Of a stretch of 64,000 nucleotides of DNA, positions 35,108 through 43,688 are shown in pieces. The notes beneath the pieces were generated by a model that was not told the origin of the DNA, made no database searches, and saw only the letters and a list, made by a program, of their open reading frames with translations. Within the stretch, counting starts at the first letter, position 1. The number at the start of each line of letters is the position of its first letter. This DNA is from Sphingobium psychrophilum (GTDB lineage Bacteria; Pseudomonadota; Alphaproteobacteria; Sphingomonadales; Sphingomonadaceae): the NCBI RefSeq assembly GCF_012927105.1, contig NZ_JABBFV010000018.1, forward strand, positions 1 to 64,000. The letters are read 5' to 3'. A program made the position numbers and the translations under genes.

Positions 35108-35866
35108 CTAAAAGCGGCTAAGCAGCGCGCCGAAACCGTCCATCTGATCGTTCAGTCCCATGCTGCGCAGGGCGTGCCAATAGGTTGCGGTATTGATCGC
35201 GATCACCGGTTTTTCCAGCCAGAATTCGGCCATGGCGGCGACTTCCGCAAAGGCCAGGTTAGTGCCGGCCTGGATGATGGCATCCACGCCTTCGCTCACG
35301 GCTATGGCAGTGCGCTTGAGCTTCTGCTTGTCCTCATGCGCGATCATCATGGGGGAAGGGGATTTGAGGCCCTCTATATGGACCACCTCATAGCCCTGAT
35401 CCTCGAAGAATTTCTTGACGTTCGCGTCGCCGACGGGGGCGTATGGGGTGAGAATGCCGATCTTGCGGATGGGGCCGGTTTCGCTCTCATAGGCCTTGAT
35501 CGCGGCGTCCACGGCGGTCGACCCCATGATGACGGGGACGCCGCCGGTCCGCTCCAGCATCTTTTTGTGCAGGCGATCCGCACCCTCCGCGCCGTCCCAG
35601 AAGGTTTCGGCGGACATGCCCATGATGACGCAGCCAGGGTCCATCGACATCGACACGTCGACCGCATCAAAGGTCGCGGCGCGGATATTTTCCAGCATCA
35701 CCATGAAACTGTCGTCATCCGTCACCTTGGTATCGGGAATGGCGATGCGCGAGAAATGATTGGTGACGCCGCGCGGGCGCATGGCGGCATATTCCGGCTC
35801 CACGCTGGTGTTGGTCGACGGCGCGACGACCGCGAACTTCATGCGATAACCCAGGGAATCGACCAT
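35108..35866 (-). CDS. Asp/Glu racemase-fold protein (maleate isomerase/AMDase relative)
   Basis: 252 residues of the family including maleate cis-trans isomerase and arylmalonate decarboxylase. Blocks are MKFAVVAPSTNTSVEPEY, VIMGMSAETFWDGAEGADRL, VPVIMGSTAVDAAIKAY, KIGILTPYAPVGDANVKKFFEDQGYEV and PVIAINTATYWHALRSMGL. From a remembered alignment to arylmalonate decarboxylase, the two catalytic cysteine positions are occupied by Gly83 and Ala200; the only cysteine is Cys79. A racemase or isomerase using two cysteines is therefore unlikely, and a modified chemistry or a substrate-binding role should be considered. The start at 35866 matches family N-termini. The gene diverges from DUF1330 and a flavin monooxygenase. 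Confidence 0.8.
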   Translation of the reverse strand: MVDSLGYRMKFAVVAPSTNTSVEPEYAAMRPRGVTNHFSRIAIPDTKVTDDDSFMVMLENIRAATFDAVDVSMSMDPGCVIMGMSAETFWDGAEGADRLHKKMLERTGGVPVIMGSTAVDAAIKAYESETGPIRKIGILTPYAPVGDANVKKFFEDQGYEVVHIEGLKSPSPMMIAHEDKQKLKRTAIAVSEGVDAIIQAGTNLAFAEVAAMAEFWLEKPVIAINTATYWHALRSMGLNDQMDGFGALLSRF

Positions 35867-35932
35867 CTTGTGTCCTTGCAAGGATGTTCTGGAACGTGGG
35901 CTTGCTTGTGCGGGCGGCAGCGCCCTGCCGTC

Positions 35933-35966
35933 ATCCGCCAAAGCGGATTTTATCGACTGGCGAATA
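35933..35966. promoter_or_regulatory. Palindromic operator region in divergent promoter
   Basis: ATCCGC-CAAA-GCGGAT (35933-35948) is followed by the imperfect palindrome containing ATCGACTGGCGAATA (35952-35966). The latter shares the GGCGAATA half-site with the box at 15456. It lies between the divergent racemase-like and DUF1330 genes, so it may be a variant site of the same regulator. Confidence 0.45.
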
Positions 35967-36039
35967 AAATGATCAGACCCTGACGCCCGATCCGCCGGTT
36001 GGTGCCACTATGTCGGCAAGCGTTAACAGGGAGGCCGCG

Positions 36040-36333
36040 ATGGCAGCATATATAGTGGCGACGGTGACGATCACCGACGCCGAGGCGTTCGCCGCCTATG
36101 GCAAGGGCATCGCCGGCCTGGCCGAACAATTTGGCGGGGAATCGGTGGTCAAGGGGCCGGTGGCAGAGATGCTGGAGGGGCAGGCGGTGCCCGGCGAGCG
36201 GATCGTCGTCAGCCGTTATCCGGATGCCGATGCGGCCCGCGCCTATATCGCGTCGCCGCAATATCAGGCGGCGCTCAAGCTGCGCGAAGGTGCGGCCACC
36301 GTCTCCATGCGGTTGCTGGTCGATCCGGCCTGA
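36040..36333 (+). CDS. DUF1330 domain protein
   Basis: 97 residues forming one dimeric alpha/beta-barrel (ferredoxin-like) DUF1330 domain: AYIVATVTITDAEAFAAYGKG, VKGPVAEMLEGQ, VVSRYPDADAARAYIASPQYQAALKLR. The start at 36040 follows AGGGAGG; an earlier ATG at 36010 is unlikely. DUF1330 proteins are small and of unknown biochemical role, often beside catabolic enzymes. Here it directly precedes the class A flavin monooxygenase by 49 bases and probably shares its transcript. Confidence 0.85.
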   Translation: MAAYIVATVTITDAEAFAAYGKGIAGLAEQFGGESVVKGPVAEMLEGQAVPGERIVVSRYPDADAARAYIASPQYQAALKLREGAATVSMRLLVDPA

Positions 36334-36382
36334 AGCCCGGATCGCATATCTGCGCGCCTATCTGAATTGCAGGAACTGAAAT

Positions 36383-37585
36383 ATGACCGAAAGAACACGT
36401 GTCCTCGTCGCGGGGGCCGGGCCGGTTGGCGCGGTTATCGCCTATCGACTGGCGGAAATGGGCATCGATGTCGTACTGGTGGAACCGGCCACCCATTGCG
36501 CGGAGGATATGCGCGCATCCACCTTCCATCCGCCGACGCTGGCGATGATGGAGGAGCTGGGGGTGCTGGGCGAATTGCTGGCCGACGGGCTGAAGGCGCC
36601 GGTCTATCAATATCGCAACCGGCGCAGCGGCAATGTCATCAGCCTGGACATGGCCGACATTGCCGACATGACGCCCCATCCCTACCGGTTGCAATGCGAG
36701 CAATATAAGCTGGCGCGGATGTTGACCGGACGGCTGGCCAATCATCCCCATGGCCAGGTGCTGTTTCAGCATCAATTGCTGTCCTACGCGCAGGATGGCG
36801 ATGGCGTGACCGTGCATGTCGAAGGGCCGCTGGCGATCAAAACCTATCGCTGCGACTATCTGGTCGGGGCGGACGGGGCGAGTTCGACCGTGCGCAAATG
36901 GATGGGCGTGGAGTTTGACGGTTTCACCTATCCCGAACGGTTCCTGACGCTGTCGACGGCCTATCCGGTCGAGCAGCATTATGACAATCTGGCCAATGTC
37001 AGCTATATGTCCGATGCCGCCGAATGGTGCGTGTTGCTGCGCGTGCCGACGCTGTGGCGCGTGCTGGTGCCATCGCACGAGCAGGAAAGCGACGCGATGC
37101 TGCTGTCCGATGCCAAGAAGTCGGCGGTGTTCGCAGGGCTGGTCCCTGATGGCGAGGCGGTGCAGACCTATCACCGCACCTTGTACCGGGTGCATCAGCG
37201 GGTGGCCCGCAATTTCCACCAGGGCCGTGTGGTGCTGGCCGGCGATGCCGCGCATCTCAATAATCCGCTGGGCGGCTTTGGCATGAATTCGGGCATTCAC
37301 GATGCCTGGAACCTGACCGACAAGCTGCGCGACATCCTGCTGGATGGGGGACAGTCAGACGAACGCCTTGGCCTATATGATCGCCAGCGGCGCACGATCG
37401 CGTCGGAATTTGTGCAGGCGCAGACGATCAAGAACAAGAAGGCAATGGAAGCGTCCGATACAGACGGACCCAGCGCGCAAGAATTGTATATGGAAAAATT
37501 GGCCTGTGATCGCGAATTGCGCCGCGAATATATGATGAACCAGGCGATGATCCGATCACTGGAGCGCGAACAGCATATTCAGTAA
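36383..37585 (+). CDS. Class A FAD-dependent aromatic monooxygenase (PHBH fold)
   Basis: 400 residues. The N-terminal GxGxxG (LVAGAGPVGAVIAYRLAEMG) binds FAD, YLVGADGASSTVRKWMG is the DG motif contacting FAD and NADPH, and VVLAGDAAHLNNPLGGFGMNSGIHDAWNL is the GD motif. Family enzymes hydroxylate aromatic or heteroaromatic rings using NAD(P)H and O2. With the racemase/isomerase-fold, isochorismatase-type and PuuE-like genes nearby, a heteroaromatic substrate (as for 6-hydroxynicotinate monooxygenase NicC) is attractive but unproven. It converges on the ThuA-like gene with a 21-base gap. Confidence 0.9.
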   Translation: MTERTRVLVAGAGPVGAVIAYRLAEMGIDVVLVEPATHCAEDMRASTFHPPTLAMMEELGVLGELLADGLKAPVYQYRNRRSGNVISLDMADIADMTPHPYRLQCEQYKLARMLTGRLANHPHGQVLFQHQLLSYAQDGDGVTVHVEGPLAIKTYRCDYLVGADGASSTVRKWMGVEFDGFTYPERFLTLSTAYPVEQHYDNLANVSYMSDAAEWCVLLRVPTLWRVLVPSHEQESDAMLLSDAKKSAVFAGLVPDGEAVQTYHRTLYRVHQRVARNFHQGRVVLAGDAAHLNNPLGGFGMNSGIHDAWNLTDKLRDILLDGGQSDERLGLYDRQRRTIASEFVQAQTIKNKKAMEASDTDGPSAQELYMEKLACDRELRREYMMNQAMIRSLEREQHIQ

Positions 37586-37606
37586 GATTTTACCTCTTCC
37601 CGAAAT

Positions 37607-38362
37607 CTAGGCGCGGCTTTCCTTCGCCCAGTCGATGCCGCGCCTGAGAAGATCGTAGAAGACCGGCAGATCCCAGGCGCAGCGATCCACGGTCGGCCAG
37701 TAGTCGAGATGGGGTTGCATGTCATAATGGCCTTGGCAATGGCCCAGCGTGTTGTAGAGGACCGCGCCCTTATTCTGCCGTTTGATGTAGAGGACCGGAT
37801 GCTTGTCCAGCGCCCAATCGGCCTCGTCGAAGCCGGTCGCTTCGCCTGCAAATTCGGTTTCGAGCAGGACGTGCAGGTCGCCATGGCACTCCATCAGATA
37901 GAGTTCGTCGGTGGTTTCGAACGCCCCGATTCCGGGCGTGATCACATGGTCGGGATCGGCGATGGTCACGCTATAGGGCACGATGGGCGGGTGGGCGATG
38001 AACTGGCTGCCCAGCGTTTCCATGAACAGCGGTGCCCAGCGCGGGCTGCCGTAAAGCCCATTGTCGAACAGGCGCAGGACCGAATTGGTCCCATGCAGCG
38101 CATACCAGCGTCCGCCACCCTTCACCCAGTCGCGCAATGCCTCCTGCGCTTCGAGAGAAGGGATGACGTCGCAAGTGTAGGTGATGAGAAAGTCGGCCTG
38201 GACGATGGCGTCGATATTGTCGTAATTTTCGAACACGCGCGTTCGGATATGCTCGTCCTCGCCCAACAGCTTGAGCAGTTCCAGCCGGGCGAAGTCGATG
38301 TCGTGATAGAGGCCGCCCGCGATCGGGACGCAGTCGATCCATTTGGGATGGTCGTCGGTCAT
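37607..38362 (-). CDS. ThuA-like domain protein
   Basis: 251 residues of the ThuA (trehalose-utilisation-like, glutamine-amidotransferase-like) fold. Typical segments are ADFLITYTCDVIPSLEAQEALRDWVKGGGRWYALHG (class I amidotransferase-like core without a catalytic cysteine), HVITPGIGAFETTDELYLME and GAVLYNTLGHCQGHYD. ThuA-fold proteins take part in sugar and sugar-derivative metabolism, with keto-sugar-related roles proposed. The ATG at 38362 is used; an in-frame GTG at 38389 would overlap the degenerate SDR gene. It sits downstream of that SDR pseudogene on the same strand. Confidence 0.8.
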   Translation of the reverse strand: MTDDHPKWIDCVPIAGGLYHDIDFARLELLKLLGEDEHIRTRVFENYDNIDAIVQADFLITYTCDVIPSLEAQEALRDWVKGGGRWYALHGTNSVLRLFDNGLYGSPRWAPLFMETLGSQFIAHPPIVPYSVTIADPDHVITPGIGAFETTDELYLMECHGDLHVLLETEFAGEATGFDEADWALDKHPVLYIKRQNKGAVLYNTLGHCQGHYDMQPHLDYWPTVDRCAWDLPVFYDLLRRGIDWAKESRA

Positions 38363-38375
38363 GTCGGCTATCCGC

Positions 38376-39135
38376 TCAATATTGGACACGCTTGGTAAAG
38401 CCGCCGTCGATCACCAGATTGGCACCGGTCAGATAACCGCAGACGGGGGAGGCGACGAAAGCGATCGCCTTGGCAATCTCTTCGCCATTGCCCATGCGGC
38501 CGAGCGGGATTTGCTTGAGCATTGCTCATAGAAATCGGGCATGCCCTGCTTGATCTGGTCCCAGGCGTGCCCCTCCATCTCAACCGGTCCCGGCGTGATG
38601 CAATTCACGCGGATGCCGTCCGGCGCGAATTTCTGGGCCAGCGCGGCGGTATAATTGATCGTCGCGGCCTTGAGCGCATTATACGCGCCCGGCCCCATAA
38701 ATTCCTCCACTGCGGCAGTTCAAGAGATTGTGACGATGGAACCGCTGTCCGATTTTTGCAGGAAGGGCAGGGCGACCTGAACACCGCGCATCAACGGGAG
38801 CGTGTCGGCATCGAAGACGGCGCGCCACCCATCCTCGTCATCGACACCGCTATTGGCGGAGGTGAAGGGGATGAAGATGTCGCAACCGCCCAGCTGATCG
38901 GCAGCCGACGCGATCCACGCGCTGTGCGCCTGCGCATCGGTCACATCGACCGCGCCACCCACCAATGCGACGCCATGGGTGCCCAGCGCCGCCAGTGCAG
39001 CATCGACGCTACCCTGCGATCGGGAGCAAAGCGCGATGTCAACGCCCTCGGCCGCCAGCGCATGGGCGGTGGCGAGGCCAATGCCGTGGCTGGCCCGACC
39101 AATATGGCCTTCTTGCCCTTCAGACCCAGATCCAT
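38376..39135 (-). pseudogene. SDR-family oxidoreductase, disrupted by three lesions
   Basis: The minus strand encodes a short-chain dehydrogenase of about 253 residues if three lesions are repaired. From MDLGLKGKKAILVG the frame breaks by loss of one base near 39094-39096, then resumes as a SHGIGLATAHALAAEG nucleotide-binding segment. An in-frame TGA (38720-38722) replaces a Ser codon after SGSIVTIS. A second one-base loss near 38524-38526 precedes LKQIPLGRMGNGEEIAKAI. The catalytic YNALKAA, the PGPVEM segment and the terminal CGYLTGANLVIDGG are all recognisable. Three independent lesions favour a true pseudogene; the two deletions alone could be sequencing errors in G/C runs, but the substitution could not. 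Confidence 0.85.
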
Positions 39136-39437
39136 TGCATCATTCCTTTCCATGCCGGCATGGCAGCTTGAAAATGGGCTTCATACTGTCGCCTTCGCTG
39201 TCCATCTTAGAGGCGTCGGCCGCTATCTGCACTGGTGTTTCCGACAGTGTAGATGCGTGGCGCGGACCCCATGGAATTGACAGGGGCGGATGAGCAATCC
39301 CTGCCCTATAAATGGTGGCAGCCATCGTGACAACCATGATGGCTGGCCCTTTGTTCGAGCTGTTTTACGGTCGGCGCGCGCGGGCGCTTGGACGACTGGC
39401 TCCCCATAGTTAATCGGCACTCCCGCCATAATCCTTG
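39136..39437. other. Intergenic stretch without a recognised gene
   Basis: About 300 bases between the SDR pseudogene start and the GH27 stop. Short open frames on the minus strand have no recognisable domain or ribosome site. The stretch presumably contains the former SDR promoter and possibly degraded sequence; nothing specific was identified. Confidence 0.5.
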
Positions 39438-41351
39438 TCAGTGGCGCAGGGCCGCGTCGCCCCATGTCACGGGGACGGCGTTGCCCGTCACACCATCCGC
39501 AAGGGCGACCAGTTCGAGGATGGCGACCCCCTTGACGTCCGCTGCCAACGGTCGGGCCGGCGCGCCGCGGCGCAGCGGTGGCGTGCTGGCGAGCGCCTTG
39601 CCGTCGCCATAGAGGAAAAAGCGCACCGGCTGATCGCCATCGCGGGCGCTGTCGTCCACGCCGACCGATGCCGTGAAGCGGGCAAAGCCCTTGTTGCGCA
39701 CCTCCAGCCGCGAGTTGGCCAGGATGCCCACGCCCGAAGCGAAGGTGTGACCGGCAACGACAAGCGCCTGATTATAGGGGGTCGCATCGGCCATCGCGCC
39801 ACCCCATCCGGCGTACATGGGGCGCTCGCCAATCCCGCGCGTGCCGCGCCAGCCGGTTATCGACCGATAGATGGTGGGATCGGGTTCGGGCTGCGTCACC
39901 CCATCGACCGCCGGGTTCACGGTGCCGGGCTGTTCCGACAGATACAGGCCGTCGGCCAGGATGCGGTCGCCCTTCGCGCGGAAGACCAGGGTCTGGCGCG
40001 CTTCGACCCGCAGCGTCGTTTCCTGGATGAAGTCGCTTTTTGCGCCCGTCCACAGATTGGACAGGGCGATGGGGCGGTCGGCGCGGAACTTCAGATGATC
40101 GGCGGTCAGCACCGCGTCCACGGCGGACAGTCCCCGGTTGAACAGGGCGACGGCCTTGTCGCCATTGGCCAGCGTCTTGACCAGAATCTGGAAACCATCG
40201 CTGTCGAAGGCGACGGTCGCCTGATTGCCGGCGGTATCCTGGTTGAGCGCGATCAGTTCCGCATTGCCGAAAATATCGAGCAGCGGCTGAGGCGTGGTCC
40301 GCAGGTCCGAGCCAATCAGCAGCGGCGCGTTCATCATCGCCCAGAGGGCGAAATGCGACCGGGCTTCGGTCAGATGATCGGCATCGAAATCGCCCTTGCC
40401 GATGAAGAGCATATCGGGATCGTTCCAACTGCCCGGATGCGCGTAGAGCGCGCGGCGCACAGCGCTGTCATAGTTGGTGAGCATTCGGCCCCAGTCTGGT
40501 GATATGTCGTCGCTGGTGCGCGATATGCTGCCGACATCCTTGCCCCAGGATCGGACATTGGCGCTGCCCCAGATGCAGAGCGAGAGCATATAGTCGCCGT
40601 CGGGATTATATTTGGCGAGCGATTGGTTGATGTCGGCAAAGAGCGATTTGACGGCCGGGATGTCCGATCGGGTGATGCTGTGCTGGTCGATGAGCGGCGG
40701 GAGGGCGCGGAACTGGCCGCTGCGGACACGCTCCGCATCGGCGGCGAATGCGCGGATGCCGCATCCGTCGACCTTGATCGCGTCGAAGCCCCAGTCGGCG
40801 AAAAAGAGGCGGATGTCCTGGTCGCTATGCCCATATAGCCCGACTTCCCGCTCGGCGACCGTGCCTTCGGGCAGTTGGGCGGGGCCGTCCGAATAGGCCT
40901 GCGAGCAGCTATTGCGGCCGAGGTCGGAATAGATGCCAGCCTTGAAACCCATGGCATGGAGTGTGTCGGTCAGGGGACGGAAGGAGGGATCGCCCTTCCC
41001 CGTGCGGGCCGAGGGAAATTTGTCGGCGCGGATGATAAGCTTGTTGTCGCTGGTGCGGCGTTTCAGCCACCATCCATCGTCGATATTGATGAAGCGATAG
41101 CCTTTCTTCGCCAGGCCTGTTTCGACGATGCGCTGGGCGGAACCGAGCAGTTTCTCCTCGTCGATTTCGGTGAAGAAGGCGTTCCAGCTGTTCCAGCCCA
41201 TCGGCGGCAACTGGGCGCTGCCGACTTGATAGGCGCTCCAGCGGCCGGTGGGGGCCAGTGGATCGACAGCGTTGGAGGCAGGGGTTTGCGCCCATAGGCT
41301 GGTGCTGGCGCACAGAGCGATCACAGGCAGGAGATGATGGCGGAGGGTCAT
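39438..41351 (-). CDS. GH27 alpha-galactosidase with C-terminal NPCBM-like domain
   Basis: 637 residues. A signal peptide ends at TSLWA-QTP (about 22). The GH27 barrel starts at LPPMGWNSWNAFF, with YRFINIDDGWW, GIYSDLGRNSC, the nucleophile Asp in FDAIKVDGCG and the acid/base Asp in ISRTSDDISPDW, then GSWNDPDMLFIG. After a beta-sandwich (to about 500) comes an NPCBM-like carbohydrate-binding module (GWGGAMADATPYNQALVVAGHTFASGVGILANSRLEVRN, in parts). It removes alpha-galactosyl (or related) side chains in the periplasm. It is the last gene of the four-gene glycosidase operon and overlaps the upstream GH95 stop by 4 bases. Confidence 0.93.
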   Translation of the reverse strand: MTLRHHLLPVIALCASTSLWAQTPASNAVDPLAPTGRWSAYQVGSAQLPPMGWNSWNAFFTEIDEEKLLGSAQRIVETGLAKKGYRFINIDDGWWLKRRTSDNKLIIRADKFPSARTGKGDPSFRPLTDTLHAMGFKAGIYSDLGRNSCSQAYSDGPAQLPEGTVAEREVGLYGHSDQDIRLFFADWGFDAIKVDGCGIRAFAADAERVRSGQFRALPPLIDQHSITRSDIPAVKSLFADINQSLAKYNPDGDYMLSLCIWGSANVRSWGKDVGSISRTSDDISPDWGRMLTNYDSAVRRALYAHPGSWNDPDMLFIGKGDFDADHLTEARSHFALWAMMNAPLLIGSDLRTTPQPLLDIFGNAELIALNQDTAGNQATVAFDSDGFQILVKTLANGDKAVALFNRGLSAVDAVLTADHLKFRADRPIALSNLWTGAKSDFIQETTLRVEARQTLVFRAKGDRILADGLYLSEQPGTVNPAVDGVTQPEPDPTIYRSITGWRGTRGIGERPMYAGWGGAMADATPYNQALVVAGHTFASGVGILANSRLEVRNKGFARFTASVGVDDSARDGDQPVRFFLYGDGKALASTPPLRRGAPARPLAADVKGVAILELVALADGVTGNAVPVTWGDAALRH

Positions 41352-43688
41352 GCGAAGTCCTTGAGAGTCAGGGAGGCTGGCGTACCGGCCTTGAGTATCA
41401 AGATGTGGCGTTTGTCGGCAAGGCGGACGGTGCGTGGGCCGGGCAGTTCGGGGTGCAGGATGGCGCGATCGAGGCCGCCGTCCCGCCAGTAGAGGTCGAT
41501 GCTACAGCGACCGCGCGCGCGCAGGCCGGTGATCCTGCCGGTTGGCCAGGCTTTCGGCAGCGCCGGCAGCAGATCGATGACGTCGCCATGGCTGTCCATC
41601 AGCATGGCGACGATGCCCGCCGCGCCACCGAAATTGCCGTCGATCTGAAAGGGGCGGGTGGGCGTCGCACATATTGGGATAGGTGCGGTCCGGGCCGAGC
41701 AGGAAGCGCAGGATGTCATGCGCATGGTCGCCTTCGCGCAGGCGCGCCCACAGGTTGATGCGCCAGGCGGTCGCCCAGCCGGTCGCACGGTCGCCGCGTA
41801 TTTCCAGTGTGCGGCGTGCGGCGGCGGCAAGATCGGGCGTGCCGTCGGGCGTGATCTGGTGCGACGGGTACAGCCCATAAAGGTGGGAGACGTGGCGGTG
41901 GTTCTGTTCGGGCGCGTCGGCGTCCCAATCCCGCTGCCATTCCTGCAACTGGCCCTGATGACCGATTTTATAAGGCGCGAGATTGTCGTGCGCGGCGCGC
42001 GCTTCGGCGACCAGGGAGGCGTCGATATTCAAGAGGGTGGCGGCTTTGATCGTCTGTGTGAAGAGATCGCGCAAAATGCCCATGTCCATCGTTGGCCCGG
42101 CGCAGAGCGTGCCGCCATGGCCATGCGGATTTTCAGGGCTCATCGACGGGTTGGTGACGAGGAAGCCAGTGGTCGGATCGCACTGGAGCGTGTCAAGGAA
42201 GAAGCGCGCGGCTCCGGCCATTAAGGGGTAGATGGACGCCAGATAGTCGCGATCGCGGCCATAGTCATAATGGTCCCATAAATGGGTGCAAAGCCAAGCG
42301 CCGCCGGTGGGCCAAAGGCCGAATTCCGCGCCGTCGATCGGTGCGGTGGCGCGCCACAGGTCGGTGTTATGATGCGTGACCCAGCCGCGTGCGCCATACA
42401 TGGTCCTGGCGGTGCGTTCGCCCGTAATGGCGAGGTCGTGGGCCATCTCCACAAGCGGGGCGACACATTCGCCCAGCGCCGTCGGCTCGGCCGGCCAATA
42501 ATTCATCTGGGTGTTGATGTTGATCGTATATTTGGACCCCCAAGGGGGCGACGGGCTGTCGTTCCAGAGGCCCTGCAAATTGGCGGGCTGGCCACCCGGA
42601 CGGGACGAGCAGATCAGCAGATAGCGGGCATAGTCGAAATAGAGTGCGGCAAGCGCTGGATCGTCGCTGGTCTGGGAGGCGGCGATGCGCTGATCTGTGG
42701 GCATCTGCGCGGCGGGCGTGGCACCCAGGTCGAGGGCGACGCGGCGGAACAGCCTCTGGTGCGCGGCGGCGGTATCGGCGGCGATGCGGGCGAAGGGGTG
42801 GCGCTTGACCCTGGCCAAAGTGGCGGCGGTGGTGGCGAGCGGATCGCCGCTGACGTCATCGAAGCGCTTGTGGCTGGTCGCCATGGCGATGAGCAGGGTG
42901 ACGGACGTTGCGCCGCGGATGCTAAGGCGGCCGTCGGCGCTGTGCGTTGCGCCTCCGCCGTTGATCTGCGTCGCCAGGCGCGCGGCGAAGCGGAGATTGC
43001 CTTCGATCCCCTTGGATGCGCCGTTGCGGCCAGTGAGGAGCAGTCCGGCGGGGCCGTCCGCCATCACCTGAACATCTCGCTGGGGTGAGCGCAAGGCGAT
43101 ATCGACATCGATTTTGCCAGCCCTGCTGGCGGTCAGGCTGACCGCGATGAGCTGGTCGGCTGGGGACGCGACGACCTGACGGACATGGGTGACGCCGTTC
43201 GCGTCGAACCGGGTGGTCGCGATCGCTTTGTCGAGATCAAGCTCGCGGCGATAGGCGCTGGCTTCGCCCAGGTTGGGGAAATCGAGGATCAGGTCGCCCA
43301 GCGTCTGATAGGGCATCTGCGTCAGCGGCTTGGCCATCAAAGTCTGGTTGGCCAGCGCCTCGGCCTCCGCGATTTTTCCTGCGAAGATCAGGTCGCGCAC
43401 TTTGGGCAGCATCGCCTCTGCCTGTGGATTTACCGGATCATAGGGCTGACCCGCCCAGAGCGTGCTTTCGTTGAGTTGCAGCCGTTCCTGGCCGATGCCG
43501 CCGAATATCATCGCGCCCAGCCGTCCGTTGCCGATGGGTAGCGCCTTGGTCCATTCCGTGGAGGGTTGGCCATACCATAGCGCTGCCGGGGCCGGCGTGT
43601 CGGGCGCCGCACCCGTCGGTCGTGCTGCCGCGAGTGCGGCGGTGCCGACCGCCATGGCGGCCATGGTTTCGCGACGGCTGAAGGTCAT
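41348..43688 (-). pseudogene. GH95 alpha-L-fucosidase, frameshifted near the 3' end
   Basis: The reading frame encodes GH95 with a Tat-like signal (MTFSRRETMAAMAVG) and family blocks LWYGQPSTEWTKALPIGNGRLGAMIFGG, NLQGLWNDSPSPPWGSKYTININTQMNYWP (quoted in parts; holds the catalytic-site Asn residues) and LQEWQRDWD. After YPNMCDAHPP the frame is lost. One extra C in the run at 41651-41654 shifts it, and the continuation FQIDGNFGGAAGIVAMLMDS lies in the next frame to the stop at 41348. Removing one base gives about 779 residues, normal for the family. As read, the protein lacks the conserved C-terminal block, so it is inactive unless this is a sequencing error. Flanking genes overlap by 4 bases on both sides. 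Confidence 0.85.

Noticed and set aside
39136..39437. Possible transposase remnant between the SDR pseudogene and GH27
   Set aside because: Short basic open frames look vaguely transposase-like, but no DDE motif, terminal repeats or target duplication could be seen.
39435..40502. 355-residue plus-strand open frame opposite GH27
   Set aside because: Antisense shadow of the well-supported GH27 gene, with no family features.
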